A stretch of 37,672 nt of DNA from Formosa sp. (GTDB taxonomy: Bacteria > Bacteroidota > Bacteroidia > Flavobacteriales > Flavobacteriaceae). Shown here in pieces: positions 28,262 to 37,130 of this stretch. Every line of letters starts with the position of its first letter. Within the stretch, counting starts at the first letter, position 1. Location: the NCBI GenBank assembly GCA_002698705.1, contig NZZM01000029.1, positions 1-37,672 on the forward strand, read 5' to 3'. The notes beneath the pieces were generated by a model, which was not told the DNA's origin, searched no databases, and worked only from the letters and a program-made list of their open reading frames with translations. The translations under genes and the position numbers were made by a program.

Positions 28262-28969
28262 ATGAAAAAACTCCTCATAGCAAGTACATCCACGCTTCAT
28301 AACAGTGGATATTTAGATTATATGTTGGAGGCTTTGATTGTGTTTTTTAAATCGACTGAAAATATTGTATTTGTAGCATATGCTAGGCCAAGTGGATTAA
28401 CACTAACAGCTTACACAGAAATTGTCCGAAAAGCCTTTAATAAAATCGGGAAGAAAGTCATTGGCCTTCATGAGTTTAAAAACCCTGAAAAAGCGCTTAT
28501 AAAAGCCAAAGGAATCTTTGTTGGAGGCGGCAATAGTTTTGTATTACTCAACGAATTGTACAAACTAAATTTAATGCAAACCCTAAAATCTGTTATTCTA
28601 TCTGGTACACCATACCTTGGCACCAGCGCAGGGGGTAATATTTGTGGGCAAAGCATAGGTACTTCAAATGACATGCCCATTGTGTACCCACCAAGCTTTG
28701 AAGCTTTAGGAATCATTCCGTTTAACATCAACCCGCATTACATAGATCCTAATCCAGAAAGAAAACATATGGGGGAAACAAGAGCCACCCGGATTAAAGA
28801 ATTTCATCATTACAATTCCCAAAGTGTCTTGGGTTTAAGAGAAGGCAGTTATTTAGAAATAAATGGAGATAAAATCCTGTTGAAAGGATCTCTTAAAGCC
28901 TGTGTTTTTAAACAAGGAGTTTTGCGTTATGAAATTGATTCCGGAACAGATTTAAGCAGTTTTAAATGA
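28262..28969 (+). CDS. pepE: Dipeptidase E / peptidase S51 family
   Basis: IFVGGGNSFVLLNELYKLNL, YLGTSAGGNICGQSIGTSNDMPIV, FNINPHYIDPNP. Confidence 0.93.
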   Translation: MKKLLIASTSTLHNSGYLDYMLEALIVFFKSTENIVFVAYARPSGLTLTAYTEIVRKAFNKIGKKVIGLHEFKNPEKALIKAKGIFVGGGNSFVLLNELYKLNLMQTLKSVILSGTPYLGTSAGGNICGQSIGTSNDMPIVYPPSFEALGIIPFNINPHYIDPNPERKHMGETRATRIKEFHHYNSQSVLGLREGSYLEINGDKILLKGSLKACVFKQGVLRYEIDSGTDLSSFK

Positions 28970-29004
28970 CATAAAACCTGCTAATAAGAGTGAAGAAATG
29001 TTCT

Positions 29005-29012
29005 TATCTTTG
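29005..29012 (+). promoter_or_regulatory. Putative -7 promoter element (TATCTTTG) for gpmI
   Basis: TAnnTTTG, 18 nt before ATG at 29031. Confidence 0.55.
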
Positions 29013-29030
29013 TAAAAGACCAATCAACTA

Positions 29031-30548
29031 ATGAATAAGAAAGTAATATTAATGATTTTGGACGGATGGGGTACATCTCCCGACCCAAAGGTTTCTGCCG
29101 TTGACCACGCCAAAACTCCTTACATTGACAGTTTATACTCAAAATACCCACACGCCAGTCTGAGAACGGATGGTTTACATGTTGGGCTTCCTGAAGGACA
29201 AATGGGAAACAGCGAGGTTGGGCATATGAATCTTGGCGCTGGCAGAATTGTTTACCAAGATTTGACCAAAATTAATTTAGCTGTTAAAAATAATACATTA
29301 GCCAACGAAGCGGTATTAGTAAATGCAATCGCCTATGCTAAATCCAACAATAAACCAGTACACTTACTTGGTCTTGTAAGCGATGGTGGGGTGCACTCCC
29401 ACATCGATCATTTGTTTGGTCTAATTGATGTGTTAGAAAAAAATAATATCCCGAAAGGGTTTGTTCATGCCTTCACAGATGGCAGAGATGTCGATCCAAA
29501 ATCAGGCTTTGGTTTTATTTCAAGCCTTGAAAGCAGATTAAAAGATTCCACGTTAAAACTTGCCACAGTTACAGGACGTTACTATGCCATGGATCGTGAC
29601 AATCGATGGGAACGCACCAAATTGGCTTATGACGCAGTGGTTCTTGGAATTGGAGAGCAAGTTGCCAATGCAACTACAGCGATTAAAAATTCTTATACGA
29701 ATGGCATCACGGATGAGTTTATAAAGCCCATCATTGTTACAGACCATAATGAAGAACCAATAGCCAAAATCAAAGAAGGGGATGTGGTCTTATTTTTTAA
29801 TTTTAGAACGGATAGAGGTCGTCAATTAACAACCGCCCTAAGTCAGAAAAATTTCCCAAAACACGAGATGATTCCTCTAAAGTTACATTATGTGACCATG
29901 ACCAATTACGACGAAAATTTTAATAATATTGAGGTTGTTTTTAACAAAGAAAACATCGCTAATACCCTTGGTGAGGTATTGGAAGCACATGGTAAAACCC
30001 AACTCCGAATTGCTGAAACAGAAAAATACCCACATGTCACTTTCTTTTTCTCAGGAGGTAGAGAAAAACCATTTAAAGGTGAGCAACGCATTTTGAAAAA
30101 TTCTCCAAAAGTCGCCACTTACGATTTACAGCCAGAAATGAGTGCCTTTGAATTAAAAGATGCTCTGATTCCTGTTTTAAAATCTAAAAAGATTGATTTT
30201 ATTTGTTTAAATTTTGCCAACGGAGATATGGTTGGACATACAGGAATAATGCCAGCTGCTATAAAAGCTTGCGAAGCAGTGGATGCTTGCGTTTCTGAGG
30301 TTGTTGATTGTGCACTTGAGCACAATTATACGACCCTGCTAATCGCAGACCATGGTAACTGTGAAACCATGTTAAATCCTGATGGGAGCCCACATACAGC
30401 ACACACCTCCAACCCTGTTCCTGTTATATTGATTGATGATAATTTAGATGAAATAAATGATGGTGTTTTAGGCGCTTTAGCACCCACTATACTGAGTCTA
30501 ATGGGGATTGAACCACCCTTGGCAATGACCCAAAAATCTATGGTTTAA
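29031..30548 (+). CDS. gpmI: 2,3-bisphosphoglycerate-independent phosphoglycerate mutase
   Basis: MILDGWG, GLPEGQMGNSEVGHMNLGAGRIVYQDL, FFFSGGREKPFKGE, LIADHGNCE. Confidence 0.98.
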   Translation: MNKKVILMILDGWGTSPDPKVSAVDHAKTPYIDSLYSKYPHASLRTDGLHVGLPEGQMGNSEVGHMNLGAGRIVYQDLTKINLAVKNNTLANEAVLVNAIAYAKSNNKPVHLLGLVSDGGVHSHIDHLFGLIDVLEKNNIPKGFVHAFTDGRDVDPKSGFGFISSLESRLKDSTLKLATVTGRYYAMDRDNRWERTKLAYDAVVLGIGEQVANATTAIKNSYTNGITDEFIKPIIVTDHNEEPIAKIKEGDVVLFFNFRTDRGRQLTTALSQKNFPKHEMIPLKLHYVTMTNYDENFNNIEVVFNKENIANTLGEVLEAHGKTQLRIAETEKYPHVTFFFSGGREKPFKGEQRILKNSPKVATYDLQPEMSAFELKDALIPVLKSKKIDFICLNFANGDMVGHTGIMPAAIKACEAVDACVSEVVDCALEHNYTTLLIADHGNCETMLNPDGSPHTAHTSNPVPVILIDDNLDEINDGVLGALAPTILSLMGIEPPLAMTQKSMV

Positions 30549-30603
30549 ATGGAAGAAAATTTTAAGCTTAAATAAAGTCTTTTGAGTATCTTTGTATTTC
30601 GAT

Positions 30604-31431
30604 ATGAAAATACTCAATTTAAAGTCTGCTGAAGAGATCGAACGTATTCGTGAGAGTGCTTTAATTGTATCCAAAACTCTGGGCATGCTAGCGGCAGAAG
30701 TAAAGCCAGGAATTAGTACATTAAAACTGGATAAATTGGCAGAAACCTTTATTAAAGACCATGGCGCCACCCCTGGCTTTTTAGGACTTTATGATTTTCC
30801 AAATACGCTCTGTGTTAGTCCAAATACTCAGGTTGTGCATGGCATACCAAATGACAAACCATTGGAGAACGGAGATATTATTTCAATCGACTGTGGAGCC
30901 CTTAAAAATGAATTTTATGGGGACCATGCCTACACCTTTGCAGTAGGCGAAATTACAACTGAAACTCAAAAACTTTTGGACGTTACCAAAGCGTCTCTTT
31001 ACGAAGGGATTAAAGCCTTTAAAAAAAATAACCGGGTTGGAGATGTAGGTTATGCCATTCAAAATTATTGCGAATCTTTTGGTTATGGCGTTGTTAGAGA
31101 ACTTGTGGGGCACGGCTTGGGCCGTGTCATGCACGAAGAACCAGAAATGCCAAATTACGGTAAAAGAGGACGAGGTAAAAAATTCGTTGATGGTATGGTC
31201 GTTGCTATTGAACCAATGATAAACATGGGTACTCACCGAATCAAACACCATAATGATGGATGGACCATAACAACGAAGGATGACCTCCCAAGTGCCCATT
31301 TCGAACACAATGTAGCCTTAGTTAATGGAAAGCCTGAACTGCTATCAACTTTTGCCTACATATATGAAGCACTCGGGATTGAAACCAATGAAGAAGATGA
31401 ATTTAGAAATAAATTAAAATCAACAAACTAA
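30604..31431 (+). CDS. map: Type I methionyl aminopeptidase
   Basis: PGISTLKLDKLAETFIKDHGATPGFLGLYDFPNTLCVSPNTQVVHGIP, ISIDCGALKNEFYGDHAYTFAVG, GHGLGRVMHEEPEMPNYG. ATG at 30604, 9 nt after TATCTTTG at 30587-30594. Confidence 0.96.
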   Translation: MKILNLKSAEEIERIRESALIVSKTLGMLAAEVKPGISTLKLDKLAETFIKDHGATPGFLGLYDFPNTLCVSPNTQVVHGIPNDKPLENGDIISIDCGALKNEFYGDHAYTFAVGEITTETQKLLDVTKASLYEGIKAFKKNNRVGDVGYAIQNYCESFGYGVVRELVGHGLGRVMHEEPEMPNYGKRGRGKKFVDGMVVAIEPMINMGTHRIKHHNDGWTITTKDDLPSAHFEHNVALVNGKPELLSTFAYIYEALGIETNEEDEFRNKLKSTN

Positions 31432-31438
31432 AAATTCT

Positions 31439-32233
31439 ATGAACTCCATTCGACATATAGAAACTGAATTAAAACCATTAAGAGATCAAATCAATAGACA
31501 CACTATGTATGGCCAATTAAACGCCATCGAAGATGTCAAACTATTTATGCAAAATCATGTCTTTGCAGTTTGGGATTTCATGTCTTTATTGAAAGCACTA
31601 CAGGGTACTCTGACAAATACTACCGTCCCTTGGACGCCAAAAGGAAATGGGTCTGCAGCCCGTTTTATCAATGAAATCGTCACTGATGAAGAAAGTGATG
31701 TCAATGAACACGGTGAGGTGAAAAGCCACTTTGAAATGTATATGGATTCAATGGATCAAATTGGCGCCAATACGGAACAAATCAAAAGTTTTACAAATGC
31801 GATTAAAAAGGGAGTCTCTATTGACACTGCAGCAGAAATGGTTCAAATTCACCCCACCATCAAGACATTCCTAGATTTTACTTTTAACGTTATCAGGGAA
31901 GGAAAACCACATTGTATCGCAGCTGCATTTACCTTTGGCCGCGAAGACGTTATTCCTGATATGTTTTTAGAAATTATTCAGCAATCACAAACAAGCCCTG
32001 ATGATGGGCGTTATAGCAAGTTACTTTATTATTTGAATCGACACATTGAACTCGATGGTGACGAGCACGGCCCAATCTCATTAAAAATGGTTGAGAATTT
32101 ATGTGGCGATGACGATAAAAAATGGACCGAAACGCTTTTGACTGCAAAATCTGCTCTGCAACAGCGTATTGGTCTATGGGGCTTAATAAGTGCAGCTATT
32201 TCAAATAGTAAAAGTACCTCTACCGTCATTTAG
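31439..32233 (+). CDS. DUF3050 family protein (heme-oxygenase-like fold)
   Basis: LRDQINRHTMYGQLNAIEDVKLFMQNHVFAVWDFMSLLKALQ...TNTTVPWTPKGN...RHIELDGDEHGPIS resembles DUF3050. Confidence 0.88.
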   Translation: MNSIRHIETELKPLRDQINRHTMYGQLNAIEDVKLFMQNHVFAVWDFMSLLKALQGTLTNTTVPWTPKGNGSAARFINEIVTDEESDVNEHGEVKSHFEMYMDSMDQIGANTEQIKSFTNAIKKGVSIDTAAEMVQIHPTIKTFLDFTFNVIREGKPHCIAAAFTFGREDVIPDMFLEIIQQSQTSPDDGRYSKLLYYLNRHIELDGDEHGPISLKMVENLCGDDDKKWTETLLTAKSALQQRIGLWGLISAAISNSKSTSTVI

Positions 32234-32238
32234 ATATT

Positions 32239-33009
32239 TTGAAAACAACTTTCAAATTTGTATTGAATTCGATTCCAAGGCCTTGGCTCATATTAATTAG
32301 TGCTATAATTCAACCTTGTGTTGTTTTTTGGTATAAAGGAACGCGATATACAGATCCTATTGACAACCAAAGTTTCCGAAAGCTACTGCCTTATGGTTAT
32401 GAAAATTCAAGAGAAAATGTTCTCTCACCTTCCACATACTCCCTAGAAAGGCACCGGCTTTTATGGTTATTTTTAAAGACCAATACCGACTTCTTCACCA
32501 ATGCAAAAAAAGTACTTCATTTCGCTCCCGAACAGGCCTTTTTCAAGCGATTCAAAAAGATGAAAAACTTAGACTACACAACTACAGACTTAAATTCTCC
32601 AATCGCAGCTATAAAAGCCGATATTTGTGAACTTCCATTTGCTTCCAATAGCTTTGATTTTATTTTGTGTAATCATGTTCTAGAACACATCCCTGATGAT
32701 TTAAAAGCAATGCAAGAATTGTTTAGAGTAATGAAACCCGGCGGTATGGGCGTATTTCAAATTCCATTGGATATGAACCGCAAGACCACTTTTGAAGACG
32801 ACAGCATAACAGACCCAAAACAACGTGCCAAAATATTTCAACAATACGACCACGTTCGCATATACGGATTAGATTATTTTAAACGCTTAGAATCTTGTGG
32901 GTTTAAGGTTGAAAAAGTAGATTTTACCAAAACACTTTCAGAAGATGAAGTTTATAAATATTGCCTTAGTAAAGGCGAATTGATTCCCGTCGTTTACAAG
33001 ACTAATTAA
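32239..33009 (+). CDS. Class I SAM-dependent methyltransferase (Methyltransf_11-like)
   Basis: VLHFAPEQAFFKRF, ADICELPFASNSFDFILCNHVLEHIPDDLKAMQELFRVMKPGG. TTG start. Confidence 0.9.
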   Translation: MKTTFKFVLNSIPRPWLILISAIIQPCVVFWYKGTRYTDPIDNQSFRKLLPYGYENSRENVLSPSTYSLERHRLLWLFLKTNTDFFTNAKKVLHFAPEQAFFKRFKKMKNLDYTTTDLNSPIAAIKADICELPFASNSFDFILCNHVLEHIPDDLKAMQELFRVMKPGGMGVFQIPLDMNRKTTFEDDSITDPKQRAKIFQQYDHVRIYGLDYFKRLESCGFKVEKVDFTKTLSEDEVYKYCLSKGELIPVVYKTN

Positions 33010-33985
33010 CAGGGAATTTATTCAAAGATAGCATTTCAAATTCCTTGCTATTATTTTCAAAAATAATACAAGCCTTTAGTTCTGGATGCACAGATAAAAA
33101 AGCCTTAACCTTTTCTACTCCCATGGCCTGAAAAGCGGTAGCGTAGCCATCTGCCATCATACAATTCTCTGCTATAACTGATACACTTAAAATATTTGTT
33201 TTAGTTGGATAACCTGTTTTGGTATTTATAATGTGCGCATATCGTTTGCCATTTTCATCCGATTTAAACTTACGGTAAGTACCAGTGGTGGCCATCGCAC
33301 TATTTTTAAGCACAAACACCTTGTCATAGCTTTGTGTGCCATCAAAATTAGGGTTTTCAATCCCAACAGTCCAACCATTTTGTTTATCAATGTTGATGCC
33401 TTTGGTTCGTAGTTCACCTCCAATATTAATCATGTAATTTTCACTGGCTTTTGAGTCTAAAAATGCTGCTACTAAATCTACCGCATACCCTTTTGCAATG
33501 GCATTGAAATCGATATAGGGCTTGGGAACTGACTTAGTTAATATATTATTATTTAATCTAACTTTTTCAAATCCGACATATTGCATTAGGCTGTCAATTT
33601 TTAAACTGTCAAGTTTTGTTTTATATTCTTCCGATCCGAAATTCCATGCATTGACCAGCTTCCCTATGGTCGGGTCAAACACACCATCGGTTTGATTGTA
33701 TATTTTTTTAGCTGCTTTAAACACCTCCACAAAATAACTATCAACAACATCCAACTCGTGCTTATTTACTTTAGAGATATCAGAATTCGCTCGATAATTA
33801 GACATTGATTGGTTGATATCCTCGAATATACTGTCCAATGCCTTTTGATAGTTTTCATTTGCTTTAGCCGCATAGCTAACCTCGTAAAATGTCCCAAAGA
33901 TTGGCCCCTTTAATTTGGTATTTGTTAATTCGTTGTTGCAAGACACAAGCACAAGCAATGAAATTGTGAAATAATAGTTTTTCAT
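33002..33985 (-). CDS. apbE: FAD:protein FMN transferase (lipoprotein)
   Basis: Lipobox LLVLVSC; GTFYEVSY, DPTIGKLVNAWNFG, DFNAIAKGYAVDLVA, MINIGGELRTKG, MATTGTYRKF, HIINTKTGYP. Confidence 0.95.
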   Translation of the reverse strand: MKNYYFTISLLVLVSCNNELTNTKLKGPIFGTFYEVSYAAKANENYQKALDSIFEDINQSMSNYRANSDISKVNKHELDVVDSYFVEVFKAAKKIYNQTDGVFDPTIGKLVNAWNFGSEEYKTKLDSLKIDSLMQYVGFEKVRLNNNILTKSVPKPYIDFNAIAKGYAVDLVAAFLDSKASENYMINIGGELRTKGINIDKQNGWTVGIENPNFDGTQSYDKVFVLKNSAMATTGTYRKFKSDENGKRYAHIINTKTGYPTKTNILSVSVIAENCMMADGYATAFQAMGVEKVKAFLSVHPELKACIIFENNSKEFEMLSLNKFPVN

Positions 33986-34362
33986 TAATTATAATTTATG
34001 TCAATTACTTGAATACCATTGTATTCAATGAGGTATTCTTCATTGATATAAATGGGCAGTTTATCACCTTCAGGATTTCCAATTCCTACGCCTGCATATA
34101 AAACTTTTGCATCTTTTTCGAATGCATGCTTTTTAAAAGTCTCCATCCAAACCACATCGTAATTGTTAGGGTTTTCTGGAAGTTTGACCACACGTACAAT
34201 CACAAAAAAATACTGACTGCTTTTATCAATACATACGAATTGGGGGTATTTTTTGAGTTTGCTGTTAATGGCTACAAATTCAAAACCACGAGACTCTAAA
34301 TCTTTTCCCACATGGTTCATTGCCAAATTGTGCATTTCTTGCTTGGAAAGTGGTTTACTCAT
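33985..34362 (-). CDS. Conserved small protein between nqrF and apbE (function unknown)
   Basis: 125 aa from ATG at 34362: MSKPLSKQEMHNLAMNHVGKDLESRGFEFVAINSKLKKYPQFVCIDKSS...; 1-nt overlap with apbE (TAATG). Confidence 0.75.
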   Translation of the reverse strand: MSKPLSKQEMHNLAMNHVGKDLESRGFEFVAINSKLKKYPQFVCIDKSSQYFFVIVRVVKLPENPNNYDVVWMETFKKHAFEKDAKVLYAGVGIGNPEGDKLPIYINEEYLIEYNGIQVIDINYN

Positions 34363-34366
34363 GTTA

Positions 34367-34401
34367 CAAAAATACAAAAAGCCCAACACAAGGTTGGGCT
34401 T
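34367..34401 (-). terminator. Intrinsic terminator downstream of nqrF
   Basis: Perfect 9-bp stem AAGCCCAAC-acaag-GTTGGGCTT followed on the minus strand by TTTTTGTATTTTTG. Confidence 0.75.
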
Positions 34402-34424
34402 GATACGTTAATAGAATGGTAATT

Positions 34425-35735
34425 TTAGCCTCCAAAGTCATCAAAACGGATGTGCTCATCTGGAATCCCGAAGTCTTCACCCATTTTTTGGACCGCTTGA
34501 TTCATTAAAGGAGGGCCACAAAAATACAATTCGATATCCTCAGGAGTTTCGTGGTTGTTCAAGTAGTGTTCAATGACACAGTTGTGGATAAAGCCAGTAA
34601 AACCATCACCCGGTGCCTCAATATTTTCTTTCACTTTCCAATTGTCCTCTTCCATAGGCTCAGAGAGAGCGAGATAGAATTTAAAATTTGGAAATTCATT
34701 TTCCAATTGCTCAAAGTGATCTAGGTAAAATAATTCACGTTTAGAACGACCTCCATACCAATAGGTTACTTTTCGGCCTGTTTTAAGCGTTTTGAATAAA
34801 TGGTATAAATGTGAACGCATGGGTGCCATACCTGCACCACCGCCAACATAAAGCATTTCAGAATCACTTTCATTAATGAAAAATTCTCCGTAAGGGCCTG
34901 AAATTGTTACTTTATCACCTGGTTTCTGGGCAAAAATATAAGACGATGCAACCCCTGGATTGACATCCATCCAAACATTTTTAGAACGGTCCCAAGGTGG
35001 CGTCGCAATACGAACATTTAGCATGATTTCCCGGCCTTCTGCTGGATAAGAGGCCATCGAATAGGCACGTTCTACCGTTTCGTTGTTTTTCATCTTTAGA
35101 GGCCAAAGACCAAATTTATCCCATTCGGTTTTAAATTTATTAGGATCGTCATGCTCTTCAGGATGGGCTGTAATGTCAATGGCATCAAAATTAATTTCAC
35201 AGGGAGGGATTTCAATCTGAATATAACCCCCTGCTTTATAACCCATATCCTGTGGAATTTCAACAACAAACTCTTTAATAAAAGAGGCTACATTGTAGTT
35301 CCTAACGACTGTTGCTTCCCATTTTTTTATACCAAAAACTTCTTCTGGAATGGTGATTTCCATGTCTTGTTTTACCTTGACTTGACAAGATAAACGCGCA
35401 CCGTATTTTAATTCTTTTCTTGAAAAATGAGGCGTTTCTGTTGGTAGTGCCTCACCCCCACCCGACAACACATGACATTCACACTGAATGCAAGTGCCTC
35501 CACCACCGCATGCAGAGGGTAAAAATATTTTTTGATTCCCTAAGGTTGTTAATAAGGTACCTCCAGAAGCAACTTCTATTTCTCGCTTACCGTTGATCAT
35601 AATTTTAACAGGACCCGAAGGAGATAACTTTTGCTTTACAAATAGAAGTATACTAATTAAAAGTAAGGAAATCACTAAGAAAGCTACTACAGTAGCAATG
35701 ACAGTTCCGGTTGTTCCAGCAGCTAAAATAATCAT
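34425..35735 (-). CDS. nqrF: Na+-translocating NADH:quinone reductase subunit F
   Basis: 2Fe-2S motif SACGGGGTCIQCECHVLSGG; RAYSMASYP; GGGAGMAPMRSHL; YFCGPPLMNQAV. Confidence 0.98.
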   Translation of the reverse strand: MIILAAGTTGTVIATVVAFLVISLLLISILLFVKQKLSPSGPVKIMINGKREIEVASGGTLLTTLGNQKIFLPSACGGGGTCIQCECHVLSGGGEALPTETPHFSRKELKYGARLSCQVKVKQDMEITIPEEVFGIKKWEATVVRNYNVASFIKEFVVEIPQDMGYKAGGYIQIEIPPCEINFDAIDITAHPEEHDDPNKFKTEWDKFGLWPLKMKNNETVERAYSMASYPAEGREIMLNVRIATPPWDRSKNVWMDVNPGVASSYIFAQKPGDKVTISGPYGEFFINESDSEMLYVGGGAGMAPMRSHLYHLFKTLKTGRKVTYWYGGRSKRELFYLDHFEQLENEFPNFKFYLALSEPMEEDNWKVKENIEAPGDGFTGFIHNCVIEHYLNNHETPEDIELYFCGPPLMNQAVQKMGEDFGIPDEHIRFDDFGG

Positions 35736-35736
35736 G

Positions 35737-36462
35737 TTAGTTTTCTGTTTTGGTAATATTTACAATTTCTTTTTCGTCTTTCAAGTCAGATTCAATTTCA
35801 ATCGTTTGGACTGTTTTAGTCGGATCAGCTGGAGCTTCATCACCTCCAGTTAACATGCCTCCAAAACTGAGAAATCCAATACCCATTAAACCCGTTACAA
35901 TAAATGTAATCCCAAGCCCTCTCAATGGACCAGGGATATTGGAATATCTAATTTTTTCACGAATGGAAGCAATCGCTAAGATGGCTAAGAACCATCCTAT
36001 CCCGGATGAAATACCATAATTTATTGCCAATCCTAAGGTTTCAATTTCACGGGATTGCATAAACAAGGAGCCACCTAAGATGGCACAGTTAACGGCAATT
36101 AATGGTAAAAATATCCCTAAAGAATTGTACAGCGAAGGTGAAAATTTTTCGACTATAATTTCCACCAATTGTACCATCGTTGCAATGGTCGCAATGAACA
36201 TGATAAAGGAAAGAAAACCTAAATCATAATCTACAAATTCTTCGCCCAACCAAGATAGCGCTCCAGGTTGCAACAAATATTGATCCAACAACCAATTTAA
36301 AGGAACCGTTATGGCAAGTACAAAAATAACTGCTGCACCCAATCCCACAGCCGTTGCAACTTTTTTAGAAACTGCTAAATAAGAGCACATGCCTAAGAAA
36401 ACAGCAAATACCATATTATCAATAAATATTGATTTAAAAAATAATTCGATGTGTTCTATCAT
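35737..36462 (-). CDS. nqrE: Na+-translocating NADH:quinone reductase subunit E
   Basis: MIEHIELFFKSIFIDNMVFAVFLGMCSYLAVSKKVATAVGLG...VNCAILGGSLFMQ. Confidence 0.97.
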   Translation of the reverse strand: MIEHIELFFKSIFIDNMVFAVFLGMCSYLAVSKKVATAVGLGAAVIFVLAITVPLNWLLDQYLLQPGALSWLGEEFVDYDLGFLSFIMFIATIATMVQLVEIIVEKFSPSLYNSLGIFLPLIAVNCAILGGSLFMQSREIETLGLAINYGISSGIGWFLAILAIASIREKIRYSNIPGPLRGLGITFIVTGLMGIGFLSFGGMLTGGDEAPADPTKTVQTIEIESDLKDEKEIVNITKTEN

Positions 36463-36484
36463 TGTGTTTTAATTTATTTACAAA

Positions 36485-37129
36485 TTAATCTTCAATTAAA
36501 GCTTTATTTCTACTGCGTTGTACCCAAATGATGAGCCCAACAATAATAAGTGCCATTGGAGGCATCAGCATAAATCCATTATTTTCATATCCGGTGGAGT
36601 AAAGCCCCGTTTTTTCTATGGGATCTCCCAATACTGGAATACCAAATAAAGTACCAGAACCTAAAAGCTCTCTAAAAAACCCAACAGCTAAAAGAATAAC
36701 AGCATAACCAAATGCGTTACCAATGCCATCTAAAAATGCTCTCCAAGGGCCGTTTCCGAGCGCAAAGGCTTCAAACCGTCCCATGATGATACAGTTGGTA
36801 ATGATAAGTCCAACAAACACCGACAATGTTTTACTAAGCTCGTATGCAAAGGCCTTTAAAACTTGATCTACAATAATAACCAAAGAAGCGACCACAATAA
36901 GTTGAACAATAATTCTAATTTTTGAAGGAATGATATTTCTGATTAGAGAAATTACAATATTACCAACGCCCATAACAAACAGCACAGCAATCCCCATAAC
37001 TAGGGAGGCTTTTAATTCTGCAGTAATTGCTAAGGCAGAACAAATTCCCAACACTTGAATCGTGATTGGGTTATTGTCCGCTAAGGGGTCAGTGATTAAC
37101 TTGACATCTTTTTTTGAAAGTAGTCCCAT
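36485..37129 (-). CDS. nqrD: Na+-translocating NADH:quinone reductase subunit D
   Basis: DPLADNNPITIQVLGICSALAITAELKASLVMG, ITNCIIMGRFEAFALGNGPWRAFLDGIGNAFGYA. Confidence 0.97.
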   Translation of the reverse strand: MGLLSKKDVKLITDPLADNNPITIQVLGICSALAITAELKASLVMGIAVLFVMGVGNIVISLIRNIIPSKIRIIVQLIVVASLVIIVDQVLKAFAYELSKTLSVFVGLIITNCIIMGRFEAFALGNGPWRAFLDGIGNAFGYAVILLAVGFFRELLGSGTLFGIPVLGDPIEKTGLYSTGYENNGFMLMPPMALIIVGLIIWVQRSRNKALIED

Positions 37130-37130
37130 A

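Noticed and set aside
30883-31308. 141-aa antisense ORF in map
   Set aside because: Shadow of a conserved enzyme; no independent support.
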